Shown in pieces: positions 11,620 through 23,879 of a stretch of DNA of 64,000 bases (position 1 is the first letter of the stretch; each line of letters opens with the position of its first letter). The position numbers and the translations under genes are program-made. The DNA is from Calliopum simillimum (Eukaryota > Arthropoda > Insecta > Diptera > Lauxaniidae). Under the pieces are notes generated by a model. That model saw only the letters and a list, made by a program, of their open reading frames with translations, had not been told where the DNA came from and searched no databases. The DNA lies in the NCBI GenBank assembly GCA_951812925.1, contig OX638370.1:100640897-100704896 (forward strand). The letters run 5' to 3'.

Positions 11620-12420
11620 AAGAGCCTTCTCGATGATTCTTGCAACATTGATTTTTTTTGTAAAAGGGAACTTCCATTTTATTACATAGTTCAAAAAATT
11701 GAGGGGCATATAATCTGAATTTGATCTCGATAACTTTTTTTGCATGGTTAACGTCTTCAGTGACTCTTACTATTTTTTTATGGGGCACATTTTTCGTGAA
11801 AAGACTATGCAGCCATTCCATGCCTAGAGTAACAAGATCTGCCACACCCCATCCGATTTCGCTGAAATTTGGTACATGGTTTCTTTTCATGCCCAAGGTT
11901 TGAGAAATTTTGCGATTTTTTTTTGTGGCTTTTGGAGGGGTGCAAAAAGTGGAAAAATCGGTAAAATGTGACAAACTCTGCTCAAATAATTGTCAATAAC
12001 TTGGCCATTTCTTAACCGATTTTCATGTTCAGACCTGTTTTGGAAAGGTATTGAATCAGGCTGGTAGTTGATAAAAAGTACTAAATTTACTACTATTTTA
12101 GTACAAAACTACAAAAAACGTGCCCAAAATATATTTTTTGGAAAAAAAAAATAATAAATCTTTCATATGAAAAAGAGAGAAAACTGGTATGTCTCAAGGC
12201 TTAGAAGTTATGATTTTTTGAAAATTTGAAAAAAAGGTCTGACCAACTGAAACATTTCTTAATTCATTTTCATGTTAGGACCATTCTTAGAAAGGTATTG
12301 AATCACGCTATGCGCACAAAGTAATTTTTTTTTGTATATGGAAAAAAGTACTAAATTTTCTACTATTTTAGTACTAAACGACAAAAAACGATATAGCACC
12401 TGTTTTCGACCTTCCAAAAT
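11620..12420. repeat. Dispersed, internally duplicated repeat DNA
   Basis: Two diverged direct copies about 245 bp apart share TTTTCATGTT, GAAAGGTATTGAATCA and ACTACTATTTTAGTAC (near 12030-12120 and 12260-12385). The segment at 11720-11840, with CAGTGACTCT and GGCACATTTTTCGTGAAAAG, is related to the tandem units at 12900-13700. The 118-codon minus ORF at 11618-11974 is a by-product of this repeat. Confidence 0.55.
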
Positions 12421-12859
12421 ATTTTTCTAGAATAGAAGACAAAACCACATTTGACATGAATTTAAAATAAACATGGTATCTTTTATGGTATACGAGTAAT
12501 GATTTTTTGAACATTTCAGTACTTGCAATAATTCGTATTATGTAAATTTTTTTGCAATTTACATCATTTTAAATTCTTTGAAAGATTTTTAAAATGAAAT
12601 ATACCGGGGTAATTGGTACATAAGAAAAAAAATTTCTTGGTTTAATGTGCCGAATTTTCTTTAAGCCATTGAGAATATCGGAATTGATTTTAAAAGACTT
12701 TTGGACAAAGCAAATTCACTCCAAAAAAGAGGTAAGACAGGTATGATGGGAAAAAACGGTTTATTCTAAGATTTGTAAACAGTGACCCTTAATTACTTAA
12801 AAATAATTTATAAGATCTCATTCAGATAGAAATTTGAATTGTTTCATATTGAAATATTG

Positions 12860-13700
12860 TGGTGATGATAAATTTTTTTTTCCTTAATCTCAATTTTATA
12901 TTCGGCACCCCATTGCTTAAAATTGGTACACTGTATATGTTTGATATCTTCAGAGACTCTAACTCTTTGTTTATGTGGCACATTTTTCTCGAAAAGACCA
13001 TGTTGGTTTTCTGGACTTTTTACATACTATGGCCGAGTTCCCAAAAAGGGGCTTACAAAATGTCCCAAAAAGGTAGTAAAGAGTAATTAGGGGAAATTAT
13101 TATTTAAGTAATTTGACTTCAAAAAATTGATTGCAGGATTCGGAATCAAAGACTCTTAAGTACGCCAAAAAAGTTACTACTGTTGATGCAAAATTTTCAC
13201 ATTTGGGACCCTATGGCTTTGAATCAGTACAACTTATATGTTTGACATCTTCAGTGACCCTAACCCTTTGATTATGCGGCACATTTTTCTCAAAAAGACC
13301 ATGATAGTATTCTGGATCGTTTACATGCTTTGGCCAAATTCTTAAAAAGGGGTTCATAAAATGTGCCAAAAATTATTATTTAAGTAATTTGACTTCAAAA
13401 AATGGGTAAGACACCCCACATTTGCGGTGATTTCCGGCCTGTTAAGAAAAATTGATTGCAGGATTCGGAATCAAAGACTCTTAAGTACGCCAAAAAAGTT
13501 ACTACTGTTGATGCAAAATTTTTACATTTGGGACCCTATGGCTTTGAATCAGTACAACTTATATGTTTGACATCTTCAGTGACCCTAACCCTTTGATTAT
13601 GCGGCACATTTTTCTCAAAAAGACCATGATAGTATTCTGGATCGTTTACATGCTTTGGCCAAATTCAAAAATTGGTCCATAAATTGTGCCAAAAAGGTAA
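12860..13700. repeat. Tandem repeat, about 323-bp unit
   Basis: Two nearly identical units start with AATTGATTGCAGGATTCGG at about 13126 and 13449 and run through GGCACATTTTTCTCAAAAAG. A more diverged unit lies at about 12900-13080 (GTGGCACATTTTTCTCGAAA). The near-identity of the last two suggests recent unequal exchange or slippage. No coding function. Confidence 0.75.
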
Positions 13701-13709
13701 TGGTAATGA

Positions 13710-15890
13710 GGGGTAATCATGGGATATCGAATCGACTAACATTATCTTTAACGTAAATTTTTTTCTCCTGGAGAGGGAAAAATTGTTCACCGACCCAGAT
13801 TATTTCCCCACTTCAATATTTCTCTTCAACATACTATCATCCTTTTTTCACCGCTTAAGAGGCTGCCCTACAAAACTAAAATAAAAATATCAATATCAAT
13901 AAATAAACAACTCTGTATGTACTATAAATATCCCTATAATCTCAATTACACAAATGTGTGGTATGTAAATGCAAGCACAAACAGCCAAGAAACACAAAAA
14001 CAATGAATCTAGTTGGTGTAAATAGTATAGAAGCCAATGATGCTGAAATTTCCTCATGGGCTATGGAATCCTGTAAGCCACATGCATGGTGCAGGTAAAT
14101 TATGCAGCAGATTACAACACAGCACACAAACACAATTCAAATCCTTTACTGCAATTTCTAACACTAAAAGTGCAGCTTTTAAGCTTTACGTTTAGTACGC
14201 TCAGTAACCTACCTGTGCGTGATGCAACATTTGCCATATCATGTATCAAATGGGTTTTTCCCGTTAAAGTTGCGGGCAGAATAATTAAATGTAAAAGAAA
14301 AGGTAAACAACACTGTCAGACGCCATGTGTTGACCACGCAATGTGTTAAGAAATCATCGCTCATTTTGGTTTGAAAATGCTTAGCACCTCGCCCATATGT
14401 GTATTTATTGTAACAGCTGTTGTTTTTTTCTTTTTTACATTAAAAAAAAATATGTTTCCCTTCACACGAGGATATCAGTTAATGATGAATATTAAGTGTT
14501 AGCGAGTAATATGGTCCTAATCCTTTTTATATGTAACATGCAGCATGTGTTAAATTTTATAATATGGACGTTACTACTCGCTATTGCCATATTCAGCAGC
14601 TAGCGAGTATATCAAAGGCTAATCACCCTTAGGAACCACCATTTGACTTTCTGTGATTGCTTTACGCTGAATTACTCATACTTGGTTGGCGTTCTTTGGT
14701 GTAGCATGACTTTGCTGCTAAAACGCAACTTCAACCCCAACCCCGCAACTAATTAATTTCTTTCCGAATTCATTTGCTTCATTTTCCTTTTCCTAAAAGG
14801 ATATTCATGGCATGCAACGGATTCATAAATTATTTATGTAGAAAGTTTTTATTTGAATTTTTGTTTCTCTATTAATATTTAATCTGATTTTGATAATAGT
14901 TCAGTAATATTAGGATGTAACTTTTCAATTATGTCTAGAGAGACGAATTTTTGCTTTGTTTTGAAATTTTCGCTAGTTGGTTAAAATATAAAATTACAAT
15001 CCGGCGTGTCTGTACTGAACTGTACAGGGATAAAGGTCACGAATATAAGTTTTTTTTTTGTAAATAATTCCCTAATGGTTACTTTTACAGAAAAATGCTT
15101 GACGACCATTTTGTAGTTCAGGAAGTTTTCTATGAAAATATGCAATTTTTAACTTTTCGAATTATAAACTATAAGTTGTATGAAAACAGCTCTTACAATT
15201 TTTATAGAAAATTTCCTCAGCTACAAAATTGTCCAACAATATTTTTCTGTAAATTGAAACGTAATCGAGTTATTTGTAAAATAATTTTCGTGGTCTTGAA
15301 CCTATAATATCTGGACACAAGATTATATCGATTACTCTTACAAAAACTATAATGATTCATATGTCTGGCGAAAACTTGGTCCTTCATTCCTCAGGCGAAA
15401 AGTTGACTATTCGAGGTTTTATGTCGAAAAGTAGGATATCTTACCATTTTTTTGACGAAAACTAGTACATTTTTAAAATATCCTATTTTTCATCAGAGGC
15501 ATTGAGAAACTTCCTAATCTTCGAGGAAGTTTTCAAATGTCTTTCTATTTCCCAATTTTTAATATGTATGCTAGTTTTCGATATGCATGTGACTTTTTTC
15601 CAATTCATGACAACAATGACGAACTAAGGCTTTTATTAAGTTCTACAAGGCAATAATCATTTTTTAATATGTAACATGAACAAAAGTTTAACCACCAACA
15701 TTCCATTTAGAGTCATTAGTTAACCATTAGTTAACTTCCCAATTTTGATTGGTTAACCATTTCTTGACAGATTTTCCTTGAGCAAGAAAGTAGTTTGAGA
15801 AATGCTGGAATACATATATACGATTTAAAATTCAGAGCAAAACGACATGGCAACTAAAATCAAGTAATATCAAAACTATTCTTGGGAATA
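13710..15890. other. No gene seen
   Basis: Mostly AT-rich DNA without recognisable genes. The ORF at 15095-15307 is short and has no recognisable domain. A CACACAAAC-type stretch lies near 14120. Confidence 0.5.
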
Positions 15891-15904
15891 ACGCTTTATT
15901 GCCG

Positions 15905-17005
15905 GAGCAGATGCTCCTAATATTTTGGTGCCGTATGTTCCTTGACGTGTAAAATGAAATTCCCAATAGATGTTCAAGAAAATTTCGACATGGGGGGTGT
16001 CAGGAGGTCGTTTTACCTGAAAATTTCGAGAAAGTCGAGATAATATACGGGAGAGCACACATTTCAAAAGTAATAGATATATTACGGGGCACCTTTCCGA
16101 ATATTCTCAAGTAAAATTCAGAAAAATCGTATGAGGGACAAGGCGATAGGATGGGTTAAAATGTCTAGATCGCTCATTACGGCCACAAGCAAATTTCCTG
16201 ATAAAAATAATCCGACTTTGTGTATGAGGTTTTTTTAGTTTAAGCGCCCCTGCCGAGTAAAACAGGAAAAACATGAAGTTTTCGGTAAAAAACGCGATTT
16301 TTGGCGATATGCGGTCGAGCACCCCTAAGCGACCTATAAAGCAAGATAAGGATATATCTAACAAATATTCTGGAGTAAAATTCAGAAAAATCGTATGTGA
16401 AACATGGTGACAGAATGGGTTAAAAAGTCTAAATCGCTCATTACGGCCACATAATAGATCCTAAAATTCTGAAAAAATTCAAGCATATTCCTTGATGAAA
16501 AATAAATCGATTTTCCTCATGATGCTTTTTTAATTTAAGCCTCCCATGCCGAGCAAAGAACGAAAAACGCTAAATTTCGCATACCGCCAAAAATTTCGTT
16601 TTTTTTAACCCAAAACTTAGCGTTTTTCGTTTTTTACTCGGCATGGGAGGTTTAAATTAAAAAAACATCTTAAACAAAGTCGATTTTTTTTTGTCAAGGA
16701 GTTTGAACGATTTTTTTCAGAGTTTTAGGACCTGTTATGTGGCCGTAATGAGTGATTTGGACTTTGTAACCCATTCTATCACCATGTTCCAATTACGGTT
16801 TTTCTAAATTTTACTTGAAAATGTTCGGAAAGGTGCCCCGTAACATAAATACTACTTCTGAATTGTGTGCTTTCCCGTATATTATCGGAAATCTCGATTT
16901 TCCCGAAATTTTCAAACAAAAAGACCTCCTGACAGCCCCTCATATCGAAATTTTCTTTTACAACTATTGGGATTTTCAATTTACACGTCTATGAATATAT
17001 TCCAC
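15905..17005. mobile_element. Fold-back element with a 2:1 module arrangement
   Basis: A large inverted repeat centred near 16597. The right arm (16604-17005) pairs with the left through CTCGGCATGGGAGG, TTACGGCCACA, GAAAGGTGCCCCGTAA and CTATTGGGA. The left arm is longer because the inner module (CAGAAAAATCGTATG ... CGCTCATTACGGCCACA ... GCCGAGTAAA) is present twice, at about 16105-16345 and 16365-16590, but only once on the right. There is no coding sequence. The minus ORFs here are fragments of the repeat. Confidence 0.8.
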
Positions 17006-17095
17006 CACATTTGCTTATAGAATATGAAATAGAACAAAAATGTTCGTAAATCCTGGGTCATATAAGGGATATTTCGGATACGCCCATATATGTGT

Positions 17096-17236
17096 CGTTA
17101 AATATCAAAACTGCTTCAGTCCCTCTCTGATATGTAGGCAAAATAAAATAAAATTCAATAATTTGATTTTAATTTATTTTATTTTGCCTTTATATCAGAG
17201 AGGGATTTAGGCAGTTTTGATATTTAACGACACATA
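17096..17236. repeat. Short palindrome
   Basis: The arms GTTAAATATCAAAACTGC ... TCCCTCTCTGATAT ... GCAAAATAAAATAAAAT and their reverse complement flank a few bases near 17158. It would form a hairpin of about 60 bp. Its right end abuts the next inverted-repeat element. Confidence 0.75.
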
Positions 17237-17620
17237 TCTGTGGACTTTTGACAAAACAACCTAAGTCGAGATAAGACAATTCTCCAGGGTTTTAGTCCTA
17301 AATATAAAATTTAAATACGCTTTTATTGGTATAATCGCCACGTCTCTATGATTTCTTGTTCCATAGATATAAGGGTGTCCCATAGTTCTCGCAAGATTTG
17401 AACTTAGCGCCATTCGTACGGTGAAATGCTATAAACAAAAACAAAAAAAATAATTTGACAGCTTATATTTTAAGATTAGTAAAAAGTATAGAAAGAAGAG
17501 ATTCAACGCTGCATCAACAAAACTGAGCGACATTATTGAAAAGTAGTTAATTAGTTTTTAGGCTCTCCTGAAAAGTTGCCAATTTCGAGTTAGGTTGTTT
17601 TGTCTAAAGTCCACAGATAT
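17232..17620. mobile_element. Small TIR element
   Basis: The left end ATATCTGTGGACTTTTGAC plus AAAACAACCTAA pairs with the right end TTAGGTTGTTTTGTCTAAAG plus TCCACAGATAT, about 40 bp with a few mismatches. Roughly 390 bp, with no ORF. It is a MITE-like unit of unknown superfamily. Confidence 0.6.
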
Positions 17621-17629
17621 GTTGTCATA

Positions 17630-18680
17630 TGTTTTCACAAAATCCGCAAATGTAGTCGTGATGCCATGTTTGTTTTTGTTTATTGTTAATCACTATACAC
17701 TATATATATACCTACACTATGAAAATGAAACATTAGTTAAACTCCTGCTTTCATTTTAGTTAACTAATTGGTTAACTATTGACTGTGAATCCAGGCCTTA
17801 AGTACTTATGTACCTAATTTCAACTATATGCGTCAAGCAGTTTCAGAGATATGATGAATTAATTTTTTGAAAGGCGTGGCACCGCCCACTATTCTAGCTA
17901 TAACCTAGCAATTTCCAATACTTACACACTGTAAAAATTTCATTAAAATCCAATCATTTATTTTTCGATCCCCTTATCTAAAAATGAACAAAGCTCAAAG
18001 TTGTGTAAGAATTTTCTATAGTGTACTTAGTATTTGATTTTATTTTTTGTAATTCCCAATCGCCTTGGGGTCGAGTGCAATTGCCAACAGTCAACACAAA
18101 TACTTTTTTCCTTTTTTCTAATTTATTTTCATTTAAGATTTCTTTTGCGCTATTGATTTCAAATTCATCATTAATCAAGCAGCAGCAACATTACCCCACT
18201 AACAGTGATTTGTGAATGCTGTATGCCCCATTGTCATCACATTACAGTCTAGTGAATTCGAAATGATTTTTAACAAATTCATGACAAATTTTACTGCTTA
18301 TCAAACTCTAAAGATTTTAATTAGAAATATTAGCTTTAAGCAAATTTTATGGATAGATTTTTATCACTTTCCATTGAGTTCTCCAATGAAGAATATTTGA
18401 ATTGACACAAAATTAACAAGTGGAAAAGTTGAAAAATAAAAGAAAAATAGTAAAAGAACTTCTAACAAAAGCAGAGTTAATGTTTGTTTATTATAATATA
18501 TGTTTGTTTGGTTAAAATAATGAAATATGATATTTATTTTGCATAAATTTATATAAACTTTCTTTCAAAAAAGAACCTGATACCTATGTCTTTGCAATGA
18601 AATTCTCTCATTTCGTTAATGCGATAATAGAAATTTATTGCTGCATACTTTTTTGCATTGATACGGTAGGTATTGTGCGG
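17630..18680. other. No gene; one GGCGTGGCACCGCCC block
   Basis: The GGCGTGGCACCGCCC block near 17873-17887 belongs to the dispersed family also seen at 800, 36450 and 51280. The rest is AT-rich sequence with no convincing ORF. Confidence 0.45.
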
Positions 18681-18687
18681 GAATTGC

Positions 18688-18769
18688 GCACATTAGTTGT
18701 ACAAATGGCGGCAATAAATGTCAAACTTATTGAAATATTTATGTTGCTTGAAAATTTTCACATTGTCAA
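18688..18769 (+). repeat. 82-bp direct repeat, copy 1
   Basis: GCGCACATTAGTTGTACAAA through GAAAATTTTCACATT is repeated almost exactly at 19591-19668, about 900 bp downstream in the same orientation. The flanks differ after CACATT. Confidence 0.8.
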
Positions 18770-19424
18770 ATATTGATTTTTATATTCATGTATCACACAT
18801 ACATATCCAAACAAACACACACACACTTTTACTCGTGTATGTTCATGTGTTATTTATTTTAATTTTTAAATGTTGCAAAGAAGTTAAGCAGCGCAAGTTG
18901 AGTGTAGAAAATTTACACCTGCCACAAAAATGGAAACTTTTCTCAATATCGTATCAAATATTTATTCATGTCAGTGTTGAGATAATTGACAGAAATGTGG
19001 TATCACTAGGCCTTGAGTTATATGAGTCATAGAAATAACTGGTATAACTGACAAGTTTAAAAAAAAAACAATCACTGCAATCAATTGTCAAACTCTTATT
19101 TTTTACAAGCGAATATAAATTCTTTGCATGGATAAAAAAATAATTTTTTTAAAGTTTTATTAATTTATAATTGGAGATCTGATAGAAAAGACAATTTTAC
19201 ATCCATACCCAAAGGGAAAAGAGCTGCTTCTGAAGTGCTTCTTTTTCACTAATAAGTGCTTTTGCTTTGTAAGAACTATTCTTTCTTTGCATGTCTTAGA
19301 ATGTAGCTGTTCTGAAGCTTACCGAAGCCTTGCGGCAATAAATCTTTTGAAGCGCTTATTTGTAATGCGGCCGTAAGCGTTCTTTCAATTAAAAGAAAAA
19401 AAAAAAAAAAAAACGCATTGACAG

Positions 19425-19530
19425 ACAGCAGGATTTGAACCGAGGAGCGTCCATGTGATAGATAGAAACTTATTATTTTTACTTACAATTACAAACTTGT
19501 TAGACTTCTACACCATTGAGCTGTATGATG
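19425..19530 (-). other. tRNA-like (SINE-like) segment
   Basis: On the minus strand the sequence reads CAGCTCAATGGTGT, resembling a pol III A box, then after about 85 nt GGTTCAAATCC, a good B box. The distance is greater than in a normal tRNA and no full cloverleaf is apparent. A SINE head or decayed tRNA is more likely than a functional tRNA gene. A 20-base poly-A run lies next to it on the plus strand at about 19394-19413. Confidence 0.4.
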
Positions 19531-19590
19531 AAAAGGTGTGAATTTTGTATATTAGCAAATGTCTTTCCAAACAGAATTTCATATTCGAAT

Positions 19591-19668
19591 GCGCACATTA
19601 GTTGTACAAATGGCGGCAGTAAATGTCAAACTTATTGAAATATTTATGTTGCTTGAAAATTTTCACAT
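19591..19668 (+). repeat. 82-bp direct repeat, copy 2
   Basis: Copy of 18688-18769, with one obvious change (GGCAGTAAATG for GGCAATAAATG). Together the pair could reflect duplication or a large element flanked by direct repeats. Confidence 0.8.
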
Positions 19669-19699
19669 TTCGTAAAGCTTCTAGTTTTAATTCAAACAA

Positions 19700-21415
19700 A
19701 TGTATAATTTTTTTTTTAAGTGTATATATCTCAAAATCTATTAGATATAGGAAAAAGTGATCATAATGTAAAATGCGGATAGTTAGCTGATTTTTTGAAA
19801 TTTGTAAAAAAAAATTTTTTACCTGAAATTAATGATAACACCGTCCGACACAAAAAAAAAAAAACACATGAGAAAATCAAAAAACTTCTTACAGTAGACG
19901 TTCAAAAAAAAATACCCGTGTCTCGTGGTTTTTCCCCACCACGTCACATTTTTTTTAATCGATTTTTGAAGTTTTTTTATCCACTGTACATGAAAAAACA
20001 AAAATACCGCATTCTTGTGTTAAATCGATGAATTTAACTATATGATCTTTACATCTGAGGTGTATCATGTGTTCAGCAAACTTAAGCAGGATATTGCGTG
20101 GAATATTTCTGCAGAAAATTTTAGCCCTGCACAACCTACACATGTGGGTAATTTTTTGCCCTTTTCTTAAAAAGGTACAAAAATTACACCTAAAACAGTG
20201 GAATATTGAGTCAGTATGTACTACAGAAATATTTGCTATTGCATTTCACTACTAGTTGCTGACCACCAAAAAGTCGATATTTGATCCCGAAACCCAAAAA
20301 ATCGTTGAAATCAACTAGGACTTCTTACAATCAATAATATTCCCCGCGATATCCTGCATAAGTTTACCGTACAAATTATAGTAGGGTAAGGGAGGGAAAT
20401 ATGGACTACGTGGGTAATATGGACCACACGGATATTTTCCACTGCGTACACAGGATTTACCGTTTTTCATATTTGAACTTTACGTCAATACCTAAAGCTT
20501 ATGTCAGTGCGATTTTAGCGTTCGGTGAAGTCGCATGTTTCTGTAAAGTTGTTTTTTCTAAAAAAGAGTTTAGTGATAATTTTTTTCCAGTGAGTAAATT
20601 TCATTATTTCACTTTAAAGACATGGTGTTTTTAAATAAATGGTTCATTATATAAAGTCAGTGAATACCATTTATAATTTATCAGAACAAATTAGTTCATT
20701 GACGTCAAGAGTTTTTGATAAAAAACCATTTATTTCACCAACACGTGGTGCGGGTAATATGGACCACCAAAGTAAAAAGCCTCAAAAACAAATGTATTTA
20801 TCATCTTCTTCAGATGGAGAGTCAAACTGCAGTTTTCATGACGAGTCTGATAGTCGTTATTTGTAATTCATAAACTACAAAGGAAAAGAAGACGAAAAAT
20901 GCATATAATGTAATATCCTTTACTCAAAAGATCGCCGTTGCGAATTTTGAGTTGAATGTGGAAGCTGACGTTCTTGGAGTCATGAAGAATATGCCGGATG
21001 TGGAAGTGATATTTTTATATGCAACTTCTGTACCAAATAAACATGTGGGGCAATATGGACTATATAGTCCATATAACACTAAATTTTTTTAATACTATTT
21101 CTTTAACCTGATGAGATATTTATCTAGAAGTGAATCAAGATAAAGGTTAATTGTTTCCTTTAATGAATGACATAAAATTAGTTGTTTTGTTTTATGTTTT
21201 TTGAGTTTTATTAAATAAAGAAAGATTGGTGGTCCATATTTCCCTCCCTTACCCTATTAGAAAATTGTTTCTCTCAAAAGTATAATCACCAATAACAATT
21301 TTTTTCTTTGACAAATTTAAAAAACTCATTTAGTTATCTGCATTTTACATTGTGACTACTTTATCCCTATATCTAATAGTTTCTGAGATATATACATTAC
21401 AAAAAAAGTTTTTTC
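19700..21415. mobile_element. Fold-back element interrupted by a TA-flanked transposon
   Basis: The left arm (ATATATCTCAAAATCTATTA, then GGAAAAAGTGATCATAATGT) pairs with the right arm near 21310-21400. Inner arms around GCAGGATAT lie near 20085 and 20350. The element at 20384-21254 sits within the right part. No gene belongs to this fold-back itself. Confidence 0.65.
20384..21254. mobile_element. TA-flanked TIR transposon with ATATGGAC motifs
   Basis: Exact inverted ends GGGTAAGGGAGGGAAATATG plus GAC, flanked by TA at 20382-20383 and 21255-21256; 871 bp. The motif AATATGGACCAC/ATATGGACTA recurs inside at 20419, 20757, 21052 and, inverted, at 21064, and so may be subterminal transposase sites. 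ORFs at 20401-20634 and 20639-20866 are open, but I cannot assign them. The second is rich in S, D and E before a stop. Probably a deletion derivative of a Tc1/mariner/pogo-like transposon; that class is inferred from the TA only. Confidence 0.75.
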
Positions 21416-21429
21416 CTAAGCCATGAAAA

Positions 21430-23870
21430 TTTTAAAAATCACAACTTTGTTAAATTTCACCAAAACGAAAAATTAAAAAATACGCACTCGATCATTTTTA
21501 AAAGCGAATCATTAAAAAATTTTAAGGTTAAAATCAATTTTTATAGTGTAAATCAGACGAATTATACCCGAAACACTTTTTTAAAACTGTAACACCTTCA
21601 TGTTTGCATTCCAAACGGAAGGACAAAGTGAATATATGCACCCTGTGTGTAGGGAATAAAAACAATTGAAAAAGGAGAAGAGTCATAAGCGTCTCAGTCA
21701 AAAGTATCATCTTATTTATAAATAAATATCGTTCATTAATCAATTTACTAAACAAAAAAGTTTCCCAATTTTGTTACCACTATTGATTTCATACATACGA
21801 TAATGAGGCTGTCTGAGAAAATTATCCTCAGACTCTAAGCCTACCGAAATTTTACCTACATAAGTTGAATTTTACCTTTTTTGCAATGATTTGAAAAAAT
21901 TGTAATAACTTTTCTTCTGAAATCAAAATTATAAGAGTTTTTTTGAAAGCCTCATTATTTAAAATTCGAAAACACAAAGATCTCAACATTTTTGTGACAG
22001 GGCCTGTAGATCATAGAAATAGATTTGAATAAAAAATACGAGTTCAGTCGAATCGATTTGAGCACCCTACCACAAAGTTTTAGCGTGATCGTTGATTGTC
22101 GATCTAAAAGTTGGTTCGTTTTCATTCAGAGTAAATAGCATTAAGGGCCTTTTAATTCATTCAACACACACTTCATTTAAAGTTTTTCCACCCATCACAA
22201 ACATATTAAGTTGATAGCCTCTGTTATGCATGTAATAAAATAAATCATTTTATATGGATTTTTTTTTTTTTTCTAAAATCAAATTAATAAAATTATGTTT
22301 TGAATTTTAATATTGAACACTTGAAAAATGTCAGTTCAAAGGTAAAATATCAAAAAAATAATAATATGTAAAAAAATCCCATTTAAAACCCAATTGAAAT
22401 CAAATTCTGCATTGAGTGTTTCAGATACGTTAAAAGCGTATTGTAATTGAGTGCAATATGTACAGACACATGTAGGTAAATACGCAAACATGTTTTATTT
22501 ATAGTCTGCGCAACTAGAAAAGGTGCAACATTTTTCTGAACATTTATATTTTTATTTGTATTGGATGTCCATTTAATATTGCCCAATACTTAGACCAAGC
22601 TATAAACTCTTGGACAACATTTAAGTATCATTTTCCCATTAGCAGTTAGACGAATATGATTAGATCGATTAAGAATATACATATTTATTCATTTACTTTA
22701 AAACTGTCATAAGTTAAAAACGCAATTTTGAAGAAATTACGAATAATTTTGTATTATTTTATGACAGTCTTAAAGCAAATCAGAGATATATTATTTTCCA
22801 TACTTGCCACGCCTTCTTCTATGCTTAACAAAGGGGTAAATCGAGCAAAAGAACTTTCTGAGTTAACATCCATTGATATATTTCAATTTCATGTGTTTTC
22901 TATGATTTGACATCGCTGTTGCATTTCTTATTGCACAGACTGTTCAATGAATGCAACATTTCGTATGCATTCGCACGTGTGTTTGCGGAGGAGAGTACAC
23001 AGAAATGCAATTTATTTTTTGTTTGTTTGTTTGTAAGGTAAATATCCAATTCACAATTTGTCAAATGAAATGTTGTAAAATTATTTGTGAAATTCAAATG
23101 CGTAACAAGTTTAAATGAACCTGAGCAAATGATATCATTGTGTTTGTGTATGAAAGTGCTGAAATTATTAAATTATCAGAAGTAGAACTTTTTAAAGAAT
23201 TAAAACAAATTCGGCATGGAACAAGTTATTTTTCATAGAAATTCTCTTCAGTTTTAGTAGCATTTCTCACAAAGCTGCTGGCAAGTTTTTGCTTTGGCTT
23301 TTTTTGGAATTCCTTAGAGTTCTTCGAAAATCTTTGTACATTTGCATATTTACTGTTATTTGCTTGTGTAAATAAATATTTCATATTTAATTTATTTTGC
23401 TTTTGTAATAGAAAATTTTGCATTTACTTAGAAAATTCGACTTAACCTTTATCGTTGTAGTTGAATTGCAATCATTTTTGTGGCATTAAAAAGTTTACTC
23501 TATGAGTTTTGCTATTTGAAATATAAATCCTACCCATAAATGTACAGTTCGAATAAAATATTGCTAAACGAAACCGAAAGTACAAAATTTCATAAACAAA
23601 ATAAATGGAATCAAAATCGCATGAGCGTATTTCAGATTTATGTTTTTTTTTTGTTAACCCATTTTTGATTAACTTTTTCGAAACAAAAGTCTTACGAGAA
23701 GCATTTAGGGAAGTATTCGACTTGACACAAACTTTGCAGTTATTTGATTTGAGTCGTCTCAGAATCAGAATCATCTCCAAATTTGAGTTTTTGCAAGAAT
23801 CAAACGTTAAAAAGGAAACATCATCTATAGAACATTAGACCGGTTTGGTATGAAAAGCAAAAACTTGCTC
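21430..23870. other. No gene seen
   Basis: AT-rich DNA. CAAACGGAAGGACAAAGTGA near 21612 is a fragment of dispersed family D (see 1-420 and 60905-61740). The ORFs at 23472-23780 and 23605-23838 overlap on opposite strands and resemble nothing. Confidence 0.5.
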
Positions 23871-23879
23871 TTTCACTAA

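Noticed and set aside
11618..11974. 118-codon minus-strand ORF
   Set aside because: Overlaps dispersed repeat sequence related to the 12.9-13.7 kb tandem units, where the frame is not kept.
19425..19530. Functional tRNA gene
   Set aside because: B box is good, but A-to-B distance is about 85 nt and no acceptor stem or anticodon arm can be drawn, so I list it only as tRNA-like.
18688..19668. LTR retrotransposon bounded by the 82-bp repeats
   Set aside because: The repeats lack TG...CA ends and there is no gag/pol coding, primer-binding site or polypurine tract between them.
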